Source of the DNA: Actinomadura rudentiformis
GTDB taxonomy: Bacteria; Actinomycetota; Actinomycetes; Streptosporangiales; Streptosporangiaceae
Length of the DNA stretch: 64,000 bases
Reading direction: 5' to 3'
Assembly: GCF_008923185.1 (NCBI RefSeq)
Contig: NZ_WBMT01000001.1
Coordinates: 372,001 to 436,000 of the forward strand
Shown here: positions 7,487 to 14,660 of the stretch, one piece after another
How positions within the stretch are numbered: the stretch's first letter is position 1
Layout: each line of letters opens with the position of its first letter
Position numbers and translations under genes: made by a program
Notes under the pieces: generated by a model
What the model saw: only the letters and a program-made list of their open reading frames with translations
Database searches by the model: none
What the model was told of the DNA's origin: nothing

Positions 7487-8926
7487 CTATCGTGAGCTTC
7501 GGACTTCGGCCTCCCTGGGTGCGGAGACTTCGGCGGATGTGGCCTTGGGCGTTCGCAGGGTCAGGCCGGCGACGGCGGCTCCGACCAGGGCGACGAGGGC
7601 CGCGCCGATGAAGGCCGCCTGAAATCCGTCGGTCAGAGCGGGGAGGTCGCCGAGCCTGCCGGCACCCTGCGACGTCGCGATGGCGGTCATCGCGGCGAGG
7701 CCGATGGCCGAGCCGACCTGGTAGGTGGTGTTGACGATGCCGGACGCCAGCCCGGCCTCCTCCGGTGCGACCCCTCCGACCGCGGCCATCATCGCCGGGA
7801 TGAAGACCAGGGACATGCCGACGGCGGAGACGAGCGACCCGGGCAGCACGTCGGTGAGGAAGTCACCCGAAGGGCTGATGGCGGAGAGGATGCCCAGACC
7901 GCCGGCGAGGACGGCCAGGCCCGTGGCGATGAGCGGCTTGGTGCCGAACCGGCCGATGAGCCGTCCGGTGACGCCGACCATCAGCACCATCATCAGCGCG
8001 GTCATCGGCACCAGGGCCGCGCCGCTGGAGAAGGCGCCGTAGCCCAGGACCTGCTGCAGGTAGAGGTTGAGGAAGTACCACATCGGAATCCAGGCGGCTC
8101 CCAGCAGGGTCATCGCCAGGTTGGCGGCGGCCAGGTTGGGGGTGCGCCACACGCGCAGCGGCATCAGCGGGCTGCGCAGCGCACGCTGGACACCGACGAA
8201 CGCGACCAGGAGCAGGACGGCTCCGGCCAGCTCCAGCAGCGTCGACGCCGCCGTCCAGCCCTTCTCGGGGGCCTGGACGATGGCGTAGACCGCCAGGGCG
8301 AGTCCGCCGGTCACGGCTGCGGCACCGGCCAGGTCGAGGCCGCTCCGGCGGCCGGGGACGGCGGGCAGCAGGGCGGGGACGACCGCGAGGGTCAGCAGGC
8401 CGATGGGCACGTAGATCACGAAGACCCAGGGCCAGCTCAGCCATTCGGTGATGACGCCGCCCAGGAAGACGCCCGCTGTGCCTCCGGCGGGCGCGGCCGC
8501 TCCGTAGAAGGCCATCGCCTTGGGGAGTTCCTTGGGCTGCCCGCCGAACAACACCATGAGCAGGGTCATCGAGGACGGTGCGATGAGGGCCGAGCCGACC
8601 CCCTGGACGGCGCGTCCGGCGATCTCGGTGCCCGCGCCCGTGGCGGCCGCGGCGATGACGGAACCGGCGATGAGGACGACCCAGCCCGCCGCGAACACGC
8701 GGCGGGCGCCGAACAGGTCCGACAGCCGGCCGCCCAGCAGGAGCAGCCCGCCGAGCGCGACGACGTAGGCGTTGAACACCCATTGCAGGCCACCGGGGCT
8801 GAAGCCCAGGTCACGCTGCATCTCCGGAAGGGCCACGCCGATGATCGACGTATCCATGATGACCATGAACTGCGCCCCGGCGAGGACCGCGAGGGCCCAC
8901 CAGCGGCGGGGGAGGGGGGAAGACAT
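7487..8926 (-). CDS. DHA2-type MFS exporter, third copy
   Basis: The protein has 479 residues and about 14 predicted helices. Helix 1 carries MDTSIIGVALP, motif A reads GGRLSDLFGARR, and motif C is within GVFLGGVITEWLSW. It is more distant from the two exporters at 2358 and 3818 than they are from each other. The charged C-terminal tail is short. Upstream on the same strand lies the CopZ-like gene, 87 bases away; no TetR gene is adjacent. Its substrate is unknown. Confidence 0.85.
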   Translation of the reverse strand: MSSPLPRRWWALAVLAGAQFMVIMDTSIIGVALPEMQRDLGFSPGGLQWVFNAYVVALGGLLLLGGRLSDLFGARRVFAAGWVVLIAGSVIAAAATGAGTEIAGRAVQGVGSALIAPSSMTLLMVLFGGQPKELPKAMAFYGAAAPAGGTAGVFLGGVITEWLSWPWVFVIYVPIGLLTLAVVPALLPAVPGRRSGLDLAGAAAVTGGLALAVYAIVQAPEKGWTAASTLLELAGAVLLLVAFVGVQRALRSPLMPLRVWRTPNLAAANLAMTLLGAAWIPMWYFLNLYLQQVLGYGAFSSGAALVPMTALMMVLMVGVTGRLIGRFGTKPLIATGLAVLAGGLGILSAISPSGDFLTDVLPGSLVSAVGMSLVFIPAMMAAVGGVAPEEAGLASGIVNTTYQVGSAIGLAAMTAIATSQGAGRLGDLPALTDGFQAAFIGAALVALVGAAVAGLTLRTPKATSAEVSAPREAEVRSSR

Positions 8927-9013
8927 GGGGGATTCCTTTCACGCCCGCGGCGCCGGTCCGGCGTAGATGGGTGCCGGTCCGGCACCGCGGGCGACGACGA
9001 GCCGCTCGCGCGG

Positions 9014-9262
9014 CTAGAGAGTCGAAATCTGGTAACCGGCGCCTTCGACGGCCCGGTGGATGTCGGTGTCGGTCGCCGACCCCGAGACGGTGAGCCGGCC
9101 GTTCGCGAGGTCCACGTCGACTCCGGTGACGCCGTCGACCTGCGATACGGCGTTCGTCACCTTCGTCGCGCACGCCTGGCACGTCATGCCCGCGACGAGG
9201 TAACCGGGGTCGGCGATGTCGGCCTGCACGGCGTCGGCGGTCTTGGCCTGACAGGTGCACAT
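9014..9262 (-). CDS. copZ: Heavy-metal-associated (HMA) domain copper chaperone, CopZ-like
   Basis: The protein has 82 residues. The start at 9262 is preceded by AAAGGGAG; the longer frame crosses the operator region and is rejected. The HMA fold carries the copper-binding motif GMTCQAC, with cysteines at 28 and 31. An additional CTC at residues 2-4 near the N-terminus is unusual for a CopZ and could give a second thiol site. CopZ proteins carry Cu(I) in the cytosol to P-type ATPases or regulators. No copper ATPase is in the window. Two GTACCCC-type palindromes lie in its promoter, consistent with metal-responsive control. Confidence 0.85.
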   Translation of the reverse strand: MCTCQAKTADAVQADIADPGYLVAGMTCQACATKVTNAVSQVDGVTGVDVDLANGRLTVSGSATDTDIHRAVEGAGYQISTL

Positions 9263-9281
9263 GCGGGAACTCCCTTTCTCG

Positions 9282-9296
9282 TACCCCAGGGGGGTA
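9282..9296. promoter_or_regulatory. Metal-type palindrome upstream of the CopZ gene
   Basis: TACCCCAGGGGGGTA is an inverted repeat with arms TACCCC/GGGGTA. TACCCC-N-GGGGTA elements are typical of CsoR-type Cu(I) operators. It lies 20 bases before the chaperone start. Confidence 0.6.
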
Positions 9297-9314
9297 TGTG
9301 TGATGATCGGGAAG

Positions 9315-9331
9315 GTACCCCATGGGGGTAC
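9315..9331. promoter_or_regulatory. Second metal-type palindrome between the CopZ and ArsR genes
   Basis: GTACCCCATGGGGGTAC is a near-perfect palindrome of the same GTACCCC type. It lies between the divergent CopZ and ArsR genes and so could control both. The cognate regulator (a CsoR elsewhere or the adjacent ArsR) is not settled. Confidence 0.6.
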
Positions 9332-9393
9332 ACGTTTGTCAAGTCCCTCGCCGAGCTGGGCTCGCGCGGCCCTGGGCGCCATACGATGGCTGC

Positions 9394-9756
9394 ATGTCAG
9401 AGCGCGATCATCCTTCGCCTCCGGTCGTTCACCGGCACGAGTGGACTCCAGACCGGAAACAGCTGGAGGCGGCGAGCTCGGTGTTCGCTCTTCTGTCCGA
9501 CCCCACGCGGCTGCACCTGTTGTGGCTGCTGGCCGAGGGTGAGGCCGATGTCTCCGAGCTCACCGCGGCGAGCGGGGCTGCCAGGACAGCGGTCAGCCAG
9601 CATCTGGCCAAGCTCCGCCTCGCGGGCCTGGTCGAGTTCCGCAAGGAGGGGCGGCGCGTGGTGTACTCCCTGCGTGACGGCCACTTGCGAGGCCTTGTCA
9701 TGGAGGCTCTGAACCACGCCGACCACCGCATGACCGGCGAACCCTGGCACTCCTGA
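9394..9756 (+). CDS. ArsR/SmtB family regulator
   Basis: The protein has 120 residues from ATG 9394. The winged helix-turn-helix covers about residues 25-95 (LSDPTRLHLLWLL, then AARTAVSQHLAKLRLAGLVE and a wing ending GRRVVYSL). Histidines at both ends (HPSPPVVHRHEW and HADHR) are candidate metal ligands, but the classic ELCVCDL cysteine motif is missing (the equivalent stretch is EADVSEL), so sensing must use other residues. It is divergent from the CopZ gene and is followed by a DHA3 exporter, which it probably controls. This organisation is common for nickel/cobalt or arsenic efflux units. Confidence 0.85.
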   Translation: MSERDHPSPPVVHRHEWTPDRKQLEAASSVFALLSDPTRLHLLWLLAEGEADVSELTAASGAARTAVSQHLAKLRLAGLVEFRKEGRRVVYSLRDGHLRGLVMEALNHADHRMTGEPWHS

Positions 9757-9775
9757 ATCGATTGCCCTGCCCGCA

Positions 9776-9798
9776 CGGGAATTCCTCTCGGATTCCCG
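9776..9798. terminator. Small hairpin after the ArsR gene
   Basis: CGGGAAT (9776-9782) pairs with ATTCCCG (9792-9798) around a 9-base loop, 20 bases past the ArsR stop. It may attenuate read-through into the exporter. Confidence 0.4.
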
Positions 9799-9807
9799 CC
9801 GTTCGTC

Positions 9808-9827
9808 ATGTGCGCAAGTGAGCACAT
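9808..9827. promoter_or_regulatory. Dyad upstream of the DHA3 exporter
   Basis: ATGTGC (9808-9813) and GCACAT (9822-9827) are perfect inverted arms around 8 bases, 35 bases before the exporter start. ArsR-family proteins bind imperfect dyads of this type, so the upstream ArsR is the natural candidate. Confidence 0.4.
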
Positions 9828-9861
9828 ATGAACGCGAGTTCTCAGGCGAGAGGGCAGGGTC

Positions 9862-11136
9862 ATGTTCTTCGTACTCCGCAATCGCACCTACCGGCATCTG
9901 TTCGCCGCGCAGGCCATCGCCCTGGTGGGCACCGGGCTCGCCACCGTGGCGCTGAGCCTGCTCGCCTACGATCTGGCCGGATCCAGCGCCTCGGCGGTGC
10001 TCGGCACCGCGCTGGCCATCAAGATGGTCGCCTACGTCGGCATCGCCCCGGTGATCGGTGCCTACGCCGACCGCCTCCCGCGCCGGGCCCTCCTGGTGTC
10101 CACCGACCTCGTCCGCGGCGGCGTCGCCCTGGCTCTGCCGTTCGTGACCGAGGTGTGGCAGGTCTATGTCCTGATCTTCCTGCTGCAGTCGGCCTCGGCG
10201 GCCTTCACCCCGACGTTCCAGGCGACCATCCCCGAGGTTCTCCCGGCCGAGCGCGACTACACCCGTGCGTTGTCGATGTCACGGCTGGCCTATGACCTGG
10301 AGAGCCTGTTCAGCCCGGTTCTCGCCGCTGGATTGCTCACCCTCATCACCTACAACTGGCTGTTCTTCGGCACGGTCGTCGGCTTCCTCGCCTCAGCGGC
10401 CCTCGTCATGTCCGTCGTCCTGCCCAAGCCGGCGCCCGTTCAGCGCAGCGGTGGCGCTTTCGCCAAGGCCACCTATGGGGCCCGGCTCTTTGGTGCCACA
10501 CCGCAACTGCGAAGCCTCCTCGCGCTGAACGTGGGCATCGCCGCCGCCGGCGCCATGGTCATCGTCAACACCGTCGTCCTCGTCCGTGACCACCTGGAAC
10601 GCGCCGCCGGGGACGTCTCGCTGGCGTTCGGCGCGTTCGGTGCGGGCTCGATGGTCGTCGCTCTGCTGCTGCCCCGCGTGCTGGACAGGCTCAGCGGCCG
10701 CACCGTGATGCTGCCTGCGGCGGTGGTCCTCTTCATGGTCCTGGCCGCTCTCACCCTCGGCATCGCCTTGGACGTCAGGTCCTGGCCGTCGCTGCTGATC
10801 GCATGGGCGGTACTGGGCGCGGCCTCGTCCGCCGTGCTGACCCCGACCGGCAGCCTGATCCGCCGTTCGGTCCCCTCGGCTGACCTGCCCGCCGCGTTCG
10901 CCGCACAGTTCTCGCTGTCCCACGCCGCCTGGTTGCTCACCTATCCGCTGGCGGGATGGCTGGCCGCCGAGCTCGGCATGACCGCGGCCGCCGGCGCCCT
11001 CACCACGATCGCCCTCGTCGCCGCAGCGGCAGCCTGGATCCTGTGGCCGGCCAAGGCGACGGTCCACCCCGTCCCCACCCCGCTGACCGCATCAAGCCAC
11101 CAGTCCACCCAAGAGGACACCGCCCTCGCGGCCTGA
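9862..11136 (+). CDS. DHA3-type MFS transporter (MFS_3 family)
   Basis: The protein has 424 residues, about 12 predicted helices and no 14-helix DHA2 features. It begins FFVLRNRTYRHLFAAQAIALVG, and its motif-A-like loop is GAYADRLPRRALL near residues 68-80. DHA3 members include enterobactin exporters, macrolide pumps and ArsR-linked metal exporters. The ArsR gene 105 bases upstream suggests a metal or metalloid substrate. The long C-terminal tail after the last helix (PVPTPLTASSHQS) is low in hydrophobicity. No terminator with a U-tract was seen before the next convergent gene. Confidence 0.8.
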   Translation: MFFVLRNRTYRHLFAAQAIALVGTGLATVALSLLAYDLAGSSASAVLGTALAIKMVAYVGIAPVIGAYADRLPRRALLVSTDLVRGGVALALPFVTEVWQVYVLIFLLQSASAAFTPTFQATIPEVLPAERDYTRALSMSRLAYDLESLFSPVLAAGLLTLITYNWLFFGTVVGFLASAALVMSVVLPKPAPVQRSGGAFAKATYGARLFGATPQLRSLLALNVGIAAAGAMVIVNTVVLVRDHLERAAGDVSLAFGAFGAGSMVVALLLPRVLDRLSGRTVMLPAAVVLFMVLAALTLGIALDVRSWPSLLIAWAVLGAASSAVLTPTGSLIRRSVPSADLPAAFAAQFSLSHAAWLLTYPLAGWLAAELGMTAAAGALTTIALVAAAAAWILWPAKATVHPVPTPLTASSHQSTQEDTALAA

Positions 11137-11177
11137 CCTCCAATGCCGCCTGGGCGGGCAGTGCACGTCTTCGCGCG

Positions 11178-11624
11178 TTACGGAGAAGAGGAATCGGCGA
11201 TGTGAAGGCGACCGCCCAGGCGGTTGCGCAGGGGCTGGAGCAGCTGCGGGGTTGAGACGACGATCCACCGCGTGCCGACCAGGTAGGCGCCTCCGTACAT
11301 CTGGGAGTGCCGTAGCCAGTCCTGCTGGCCTTTGTCGGTGTCGAACGTGTTGAGCATGTACTTGCCCGTGGCGGTCACGCAGACCGCCTGCCGGTAGTCG
11401 GCGGGCCTGCCGCGCAGCGAGGGGGTGCAGCCCATGGTGGCCGCGAGCTGCTCGATGCTCATGAACGGGGCCGGGCCCGACCGGGCGCCGACCGGCCCGG
11501 CGGACGTGCTCGACCGTGCGGATGCCGGACGAGGCTCATCGCCGGAGCAGCCGGTCACGAGCGAAGCGGCCAGTCCTGCGGCCACGGTGACGACGACCTT
11601 GGAACGCCGCCGGCGGTGAAGCAT
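11178..11624 (-). CDS. Putative secreted lipoprotein, unknown function
   Basis: The protein has 148 residues. The start at 11624 is chosen because GGGGAGGACC directly precedes it; two other Met codons lie upstream. An Arg-rich N-terminus and hydrophobic stretch lead to lipobox LVTGC (Cys26), then a Ser/Ala-rich linker and a domain of about 100 residues (MGCTPSLRGRP ... RWIVVSTPQLLQPL). Two cysteines in that domain could form a disulfide. It follows the CopC gene by 20 bases on the same strand, so a copper-related envelope role is possible. I do not recognise the domain. Confidence 0.7.
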   Translation of the reverse strand: MLHRRRRSKVVVTVAAGLAASLVTGCSGDEPRPASARSSTSAGPVGARSGPAPFMSIEQLAATMGCTPSLRGRPADYRQAVCVTATGKYMLNTFDTDKGQQDWLRHSQMYGGAYLVGTRWIVVSTPQLLQPLRNRLGGRLHIADSSSP

Positions 11625-11644
11625 GGTCCTCCCCATCAGTGCCC

Positions 11645-12235
11645 TCACCGTCCGGCCTGACGGCCGCGCCGGACCGCCAGGACACCGCCGACCAGCAAGC
11701 ACACGACGACGGCACCGAGTCCGATCTGCACCCACGTTGTTCCCGATGACGATGGTTCGTTCGACTCAGATGCCCTCAGGCTCGTGGCGCTTCGCATGTC
11801 GGCGCCCTGGAGCGGGGACGGCGCGGCAGTGGAGGCGCTGCCTGAAGCCGCAGGCTGGAAGGTGAACGCGCGTGACCCACTGATCACATGGCCGTCCACC
11901 GAGACCGTCCGGTACGCCACTTGGTAGCGGCCCGGCCGGGACAGCGGCATGAGTCCCTGGCGGGCCACCTCCTCGCTGACAACGGCACTGCCCGACTCGG
12001 CCCGTTCCCCTCCCGGACCGGTCACTCTGATCACGGTGAACCGTTTGTTCACGGACTGGTTGAACGTCAGCACCACCTGCGACGGCGACGATGTCTGCGT
12101 TGACCTGTGGTCGGGCGAGATGCTCGTGAGCTCCGCGTGCGAGGCGGCCGGAGCCGCGGCCAGGGCGACCGTCCCGCCGGAGATCGCGAGGACCGTCAGC
12201 GCCTTCGCCGTTCCTCGCACCTGACAGCGAATCAC
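11645..12235 (-). CDS. copC: CopC/YobA family copper resistance protein
   Basis: The protein has 196 residues. A Sec signal ends at ASHA, which makes His33 the likely first residue of the mature protein, the position used for Cu(II) in CopC. The beta-sandwich domain runs to about residue 128 and includes a second CopC motif, VDGHVISGSRAFTF. A Ser/Ala linker and a C-terminal transmembrane helix (about 168-188) with a basic tail anchor it to the membrane. No fused CopD domain is present, unlike many actinobacterial CopCD proteins. The following lipoprotein gene is probably cotranscribed. A CTTCTAC-N5-GTAGAAG dyad lies about 85 bases upstream. Confidence 0.9.
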   Translation of the reverse strand: MIRCQVRGTAKALTVLAISGGTVALAAAPAASHAELTSISPDHRSTQTSSPSQVVLTFNQSVNKRFTVIRVTGPGGERAESGSAVVSEEVARQGLMPLSRPGRYQVAYRTVSVDGHVISGSRAFTFQPAASGSASTAAPSPLQGADMRSATSLRASESNEPSSSGTTWVQIGLGAVVVCLLVGGVLAVRRGRQAGR

Positions 12236-12320
12236 TCCATGCCCTCCCGGCCTCGGCGGTCTGCCCTACACCCCAGGTACGGATCCGGCCGGTCCGTTCG
12301 TTCGATGAAGATCCCACTTT

Positions 12321-12339
12321 CTTCTACGCGATGTAGAAG
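12321..12339. promoter_or_regulatory. Perfect dyad upstream of the CopC gene
   Basis: CTTCTAC (12321-12327) and GTAGAAG (12333-12339) are perfect 7-bp arms around GCGAT. The TAC-N-GTA core is like BlaI/CopY operators, and a BlaI protein is encoded at 6086. The pairing is a hypothesis. Confidence 0.5.
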
Positions 12340-12384
12340 CAGCCGGCCTGGAAGGCGTCGCGTTCCGGCGAGCGTCCGGACGGC

Positions 12385-12511
12385 CTAGCCGCCTCGGACG
12401 GGTCGGTAGGTGAGGTGGGTGATGTCGCCGTCAAGCTCCTGCTTCAGCTTGGAGACTTCGTTCACCACGTCCGTCGAGCGCGACGTTCTCGCTGATGATG
12501 ATCTTCCCCAT
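12385..12511 (-). pseudogene. Decayed dihydrofolate-reductase-like (RibD C-terminal domain) gene
   Basis: ATG 12511 has a good ribosome-binding site (GAGGAGAG) and opens with MGKIIISENVALDG, the typical start of actinobacterial DHFR/RibD-like proteins. After 26 codons this frame stops. A neighbouring frame then reads VNEVSKLKQELDGDI, which matches the middle of the same family, and ends THLTYRPVRGG before TAG, like the family's usual LTY-P C-terminus. Three separated pieces of a protein of about 190 residues are thus packed into 127 bases, implying at least two internal deletions and a frameshift. It lies 22 bases after the MarR gene, so the intact form was probably cotranscribed with it. Confidence 0.75.
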
Positions 12512-12533
12512 GACGGCTCTCCTCGGAGTCGGG

Positions 12534-12998
12534 TCATGCCCGCCGCCCGGCGGACTCATCCTCAGGTGTTCGGCCCTGGAGGCCGCGGGCCAGATCGGTG
12601 AGGGCCGTGATGAGCTCGTCGGCGGAGGTGTCGGTCAGGCTTGCGACGGTCTCGTCCGCGAGTTCCCGCCAAAGCTCCTTCATCCGCAGGATGACCTTCT
12701 CGCCCTCGGCTGTCAGCCGGACGACATTGGCGCGTGCGTCTTGGACGGCGGGTGCCCGGCTGACCAACCCCGCGGCCTCCAGCTTGCGCACCATCAGAGT
12801 GATGCTGGGTGGTTCGCAGTCCGCTCCGGCGGCAAGCTGCCGCTGAGTCTGCGGGCCTTTGGCGCTGAGCAGGAACAGGACGGCCTCGTGTCCGGGGTGC
12901 AGGCCCAGCTCCGCGAGCTTGACGGCTGCCCGCGCCCGATGCTTGAGGGCGATGGTCCGGATCGCTCCGTTCAGCGTGTCAGCCCGTTCGAAGTCCAC
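12534..12998 (-). CDS. MarR family regulator
   Basis: The protein has 154 residues. The winged helix covers about residues 40-110, with recognition-helix region CEPPSITLMVRKLEAAGLVSR and wing APAVQDARANVVRL. The gene that followed it, a DHFR/RibD-like reductase, is now a remnant, so its original partner is lost. The dyad CGTTCAAACG at 13036-13045 lies 38 bases before the start and is a plausible autoregulatory site. Ligand and present targets are unknown. Confidence 0.8.
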   Translation of the reverse strand: MDFERADTLNGAIRTIALKHRARAAVKLAELGLHPGHEAVLFLLSAKGPQTQRQLAAGADCEPPSITLMVRKLEAAGLVSRAPAVQDARANVVRLTAEGEKVILRMKELWRELADETVASLTDTSADELITALTDLARGLQGRTPEDESAGRRA

Positions 12999-13035
12999 CA
13001 GGCCCCCTCAGCCGCGAGTGATCGTTACGCGCGTG

Positions 13036-13045
13036 CGTTCAAACG
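13036..13045. promoter_or_regulatory. Short dyad upstream of the MarR gene
   Basis: CGTTCAAACG is an inverted repeat with 4-bp arms, 38 bases before the MarR start. Its function as a MarR operator is inferred from position only. Confidence 0.3.
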
Positions 13046-13109
13046 TTATGCGCTTAATCAAGTCTACTGCCGCCAGGCATCCCCCGGTTCGGTGGTCCCT
13101 TGCAGGTTG

Positions 13110-13123
13110 AGTTGAGCTCAACT
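13110..13123. promoter_or_regulatory. Perfect 14-bp palindrome at the TetR/PhyH operon promoter
   Basis: AGTTGAGCTCAACT is fully self-complementary and lies 13 bases before the TetR start at 13136. It is a strong candidate for an autoregulatory TetR operator that also controls the cotranscribed dioxygenase. Confidence 0.65.
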
Positions 13124-13135
13124 TAGAATCCGCTC

Positions 13136-13765
13136 ATGGACAATGATGGTGATCGCGGGGAGCGACGGTGGTCCGCGCAGGGCGCGTCAGCCCGGCAACG
13201 GATCCTCGCGGCGGCCGCTGAGGAGATGGTCGAGACCGGCGACCTCGAGGTGGCGGCCGTGGCGCGGCGGGCCGGAGTGAGCGTGGGCCTGCCCTATCGC
13301 TATTTCGGCACCCGTAGTGGCCTGCTGGCCGCGGTCGTCTCCGGTTTCTACGACCGGCTGGACGAGGCCGCGGTCAACAGGGAGTTCGACGGCGACAGCT
13401 GGTACGAGCGGGAGCAGTCGCGCGTCACCGCGTGGGTGGAGCATCTGTACGACGATCCGCTCGCCCCCGTCGTACTCGGCCGGGTGGGCGGCGACGCCGA
13501 GACCGCGAGCGTGGAGAGGCAACGCCTGCACGCCGCCATCGAACTGGGTGCCCGGAACATGGCGCGCGGTCAGCGCGACGGCGACCTTCCCTCCGACCGC
13601 GACCCGGAGCTGCTCGTGGCGGCGGTCCTGGGCGGAGTGCACATGGCCGTCATGGTGGCCCTGACCCGGACTCCTCGTCCAGACCGCACGCAGGTGGCCG
13701 CGCAACTGTGGGCCTTTGTGGCCGGAGCCGCCGGAGCCGCTCGAGACCGACGGAGGACACCATGA
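13136..13765 (+). CDS. TetR family regulator of the dioxygenase operon
   Basis: The protein has 209 residues, with a TetR_N domain at about 18-70 and a helix-turn-helix including VAAVARRAGVSVGLPYRYFGTRSG. The C-terminal half differs from the two exporter-linked TetRs. Its stop overlaps the start of the phytanoyl-CoA-dioxygenase-like gene (ATGA), so the two are translationally coupled. The palindrome just upstream suggests autorepression. The inducer may be the dioxygenase substrate, which is inference from coupling. Confidence 0.85.
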   Translation: MDNDGDRGERRWSAQGASARQRILAAAAEEMVETGDLEVAAVARRAGVSVGLPYRYFGTRSGLLAAVVSGFYDRLDEAAVNREFDGDSWYEREQSRVTAWVEHLYDDPLAPVVLGRVGGDAETASVERQRLHAAIELGARNMARGQRDGDLPSDRDPELLVAAVLGGVHMAVMVALTRTPRPDRTQVAAQLWAFVAGAAGAARDRRRTP

Positions 13766-14628
13766 CCGAGCCGAGCACCAATCCCGAAGTGCACCGGCTG
13801 GAGGATCTGGCCGGCGATCTCGCCCGCACCCACCGCGTCACCAGCAAGGACCGTGGTGTCCAGACCGCGCGGATCGAAGCCGACCTGGCGGCCCTGGAAC
13901 GCGACGGCTACGTCATCCTGAGGGATCTGCTCAGCCAGAAGGAACGCGAGGACCTGCGTGCTGAGCTCACACCGTTGCTCGGGCCGGTGGGCCGCAACAG
14001 TTTCGAAGGCCATCACACCCAGCGGATCTACAGCGTGCTCAACAAGACGCGCGCCGTCGACCGCCTGGTCGACCACCCCCGGGTGCTTGCCCTGCTCGAC
14101 AGGCTCCTGCTGCCCAACTACCTGTTGTCCCAGCTCCAGGTCATCAATATCCAGCCTGGTGAAGACGCCCAGTTGCTCCACCCCGACGACGGTTTCTACC
14201 CCGTTCCCCGCCCCCGCGCCGCACTGTCGGTGGCGACGGTCTGGGCGATCGACGAGTTCACCGAAGACAACGGCGCGACGGTGCTGCTACCGGGAAGCCA
14301 CCGTTGGCCGGACGGCAGAACCCCTACCGACGCGGACCCGCGCGTGACCGGCCTCATGCCCGCCGGTTCCTGCGTGTTGTTCCTGGGCACCCTTTGGCAC
14401 GGCGGCGGCGCCAACCGCAGCACGGCGCCGCGGTTGGCCGCCACCGCCCAGTACTGCCAGCCCTGGCTACGCACACAAGAAGCGTTCACCCTGTCGACCA
14501 GCCCCGAGGTGGCAACGGAGGTCTCCGACGACATCCGGCGCATGCTCGGTTACAGCATCCATCCGCCCTTCCTCGGGATGGTCGACGGCATGCATCCCAA
14601 GCGCCTTCTGGACATCAATGACTCCTAG
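13762..14628 (+). CDS. Phytanoyl-CoA dioxygenase (PhyH) family Fe(II)/2-oxoglutarate oxygenase
   Basis: The protein has 288 residues and starts at ATG 13762 with CGGAGG 6 bases upstream. The double-stranded beta-helix core carries an H-x-D iron motif (HPDD, near residue 140) and a distal histidine in TLWHGGGAN (near 213) followed by an arginine-containing segment for 2-oxoglutarate. PhyH-family enzymes hydroxylate acyl or natural-product substrates using Fe(II), oxygen and 2-oxoglutarate. The translationally coupled TetR gene is the only operon partner, so the pathway is not evident. A detoxification or tailoring hydroxylase are both possible. Confidence 0.85.
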   Translation: MTEPSTNPEVHRLEDLAGDLARTHRVTSKDRGVQTARIEADLAALERDGYVILRDLLSQKEREDLRAELTPLLGPVGRNSFEGHHTQRIYSVLNKTRAVDRLVDHPRVLALLDRLLLPNYLLSQLQVINIQPGEDAQLLHPDDGFYPVPRPRAALSVATVWAIDEFTEDNGATVLLPGSHRWPDGRTPTDADPRVTGLMPAGSCVLFLGTLWHGGGANRSTAPRLAATAQYCQPWLRTQEAFTLSTSPEVATEVSDDIRRMLGYSIHPPFLGMVDGMHPKRLLDINDS

Positions 14629-14660
14629 AGGCACTGGTCTTCGGACGGCGCGCAGCCGGA

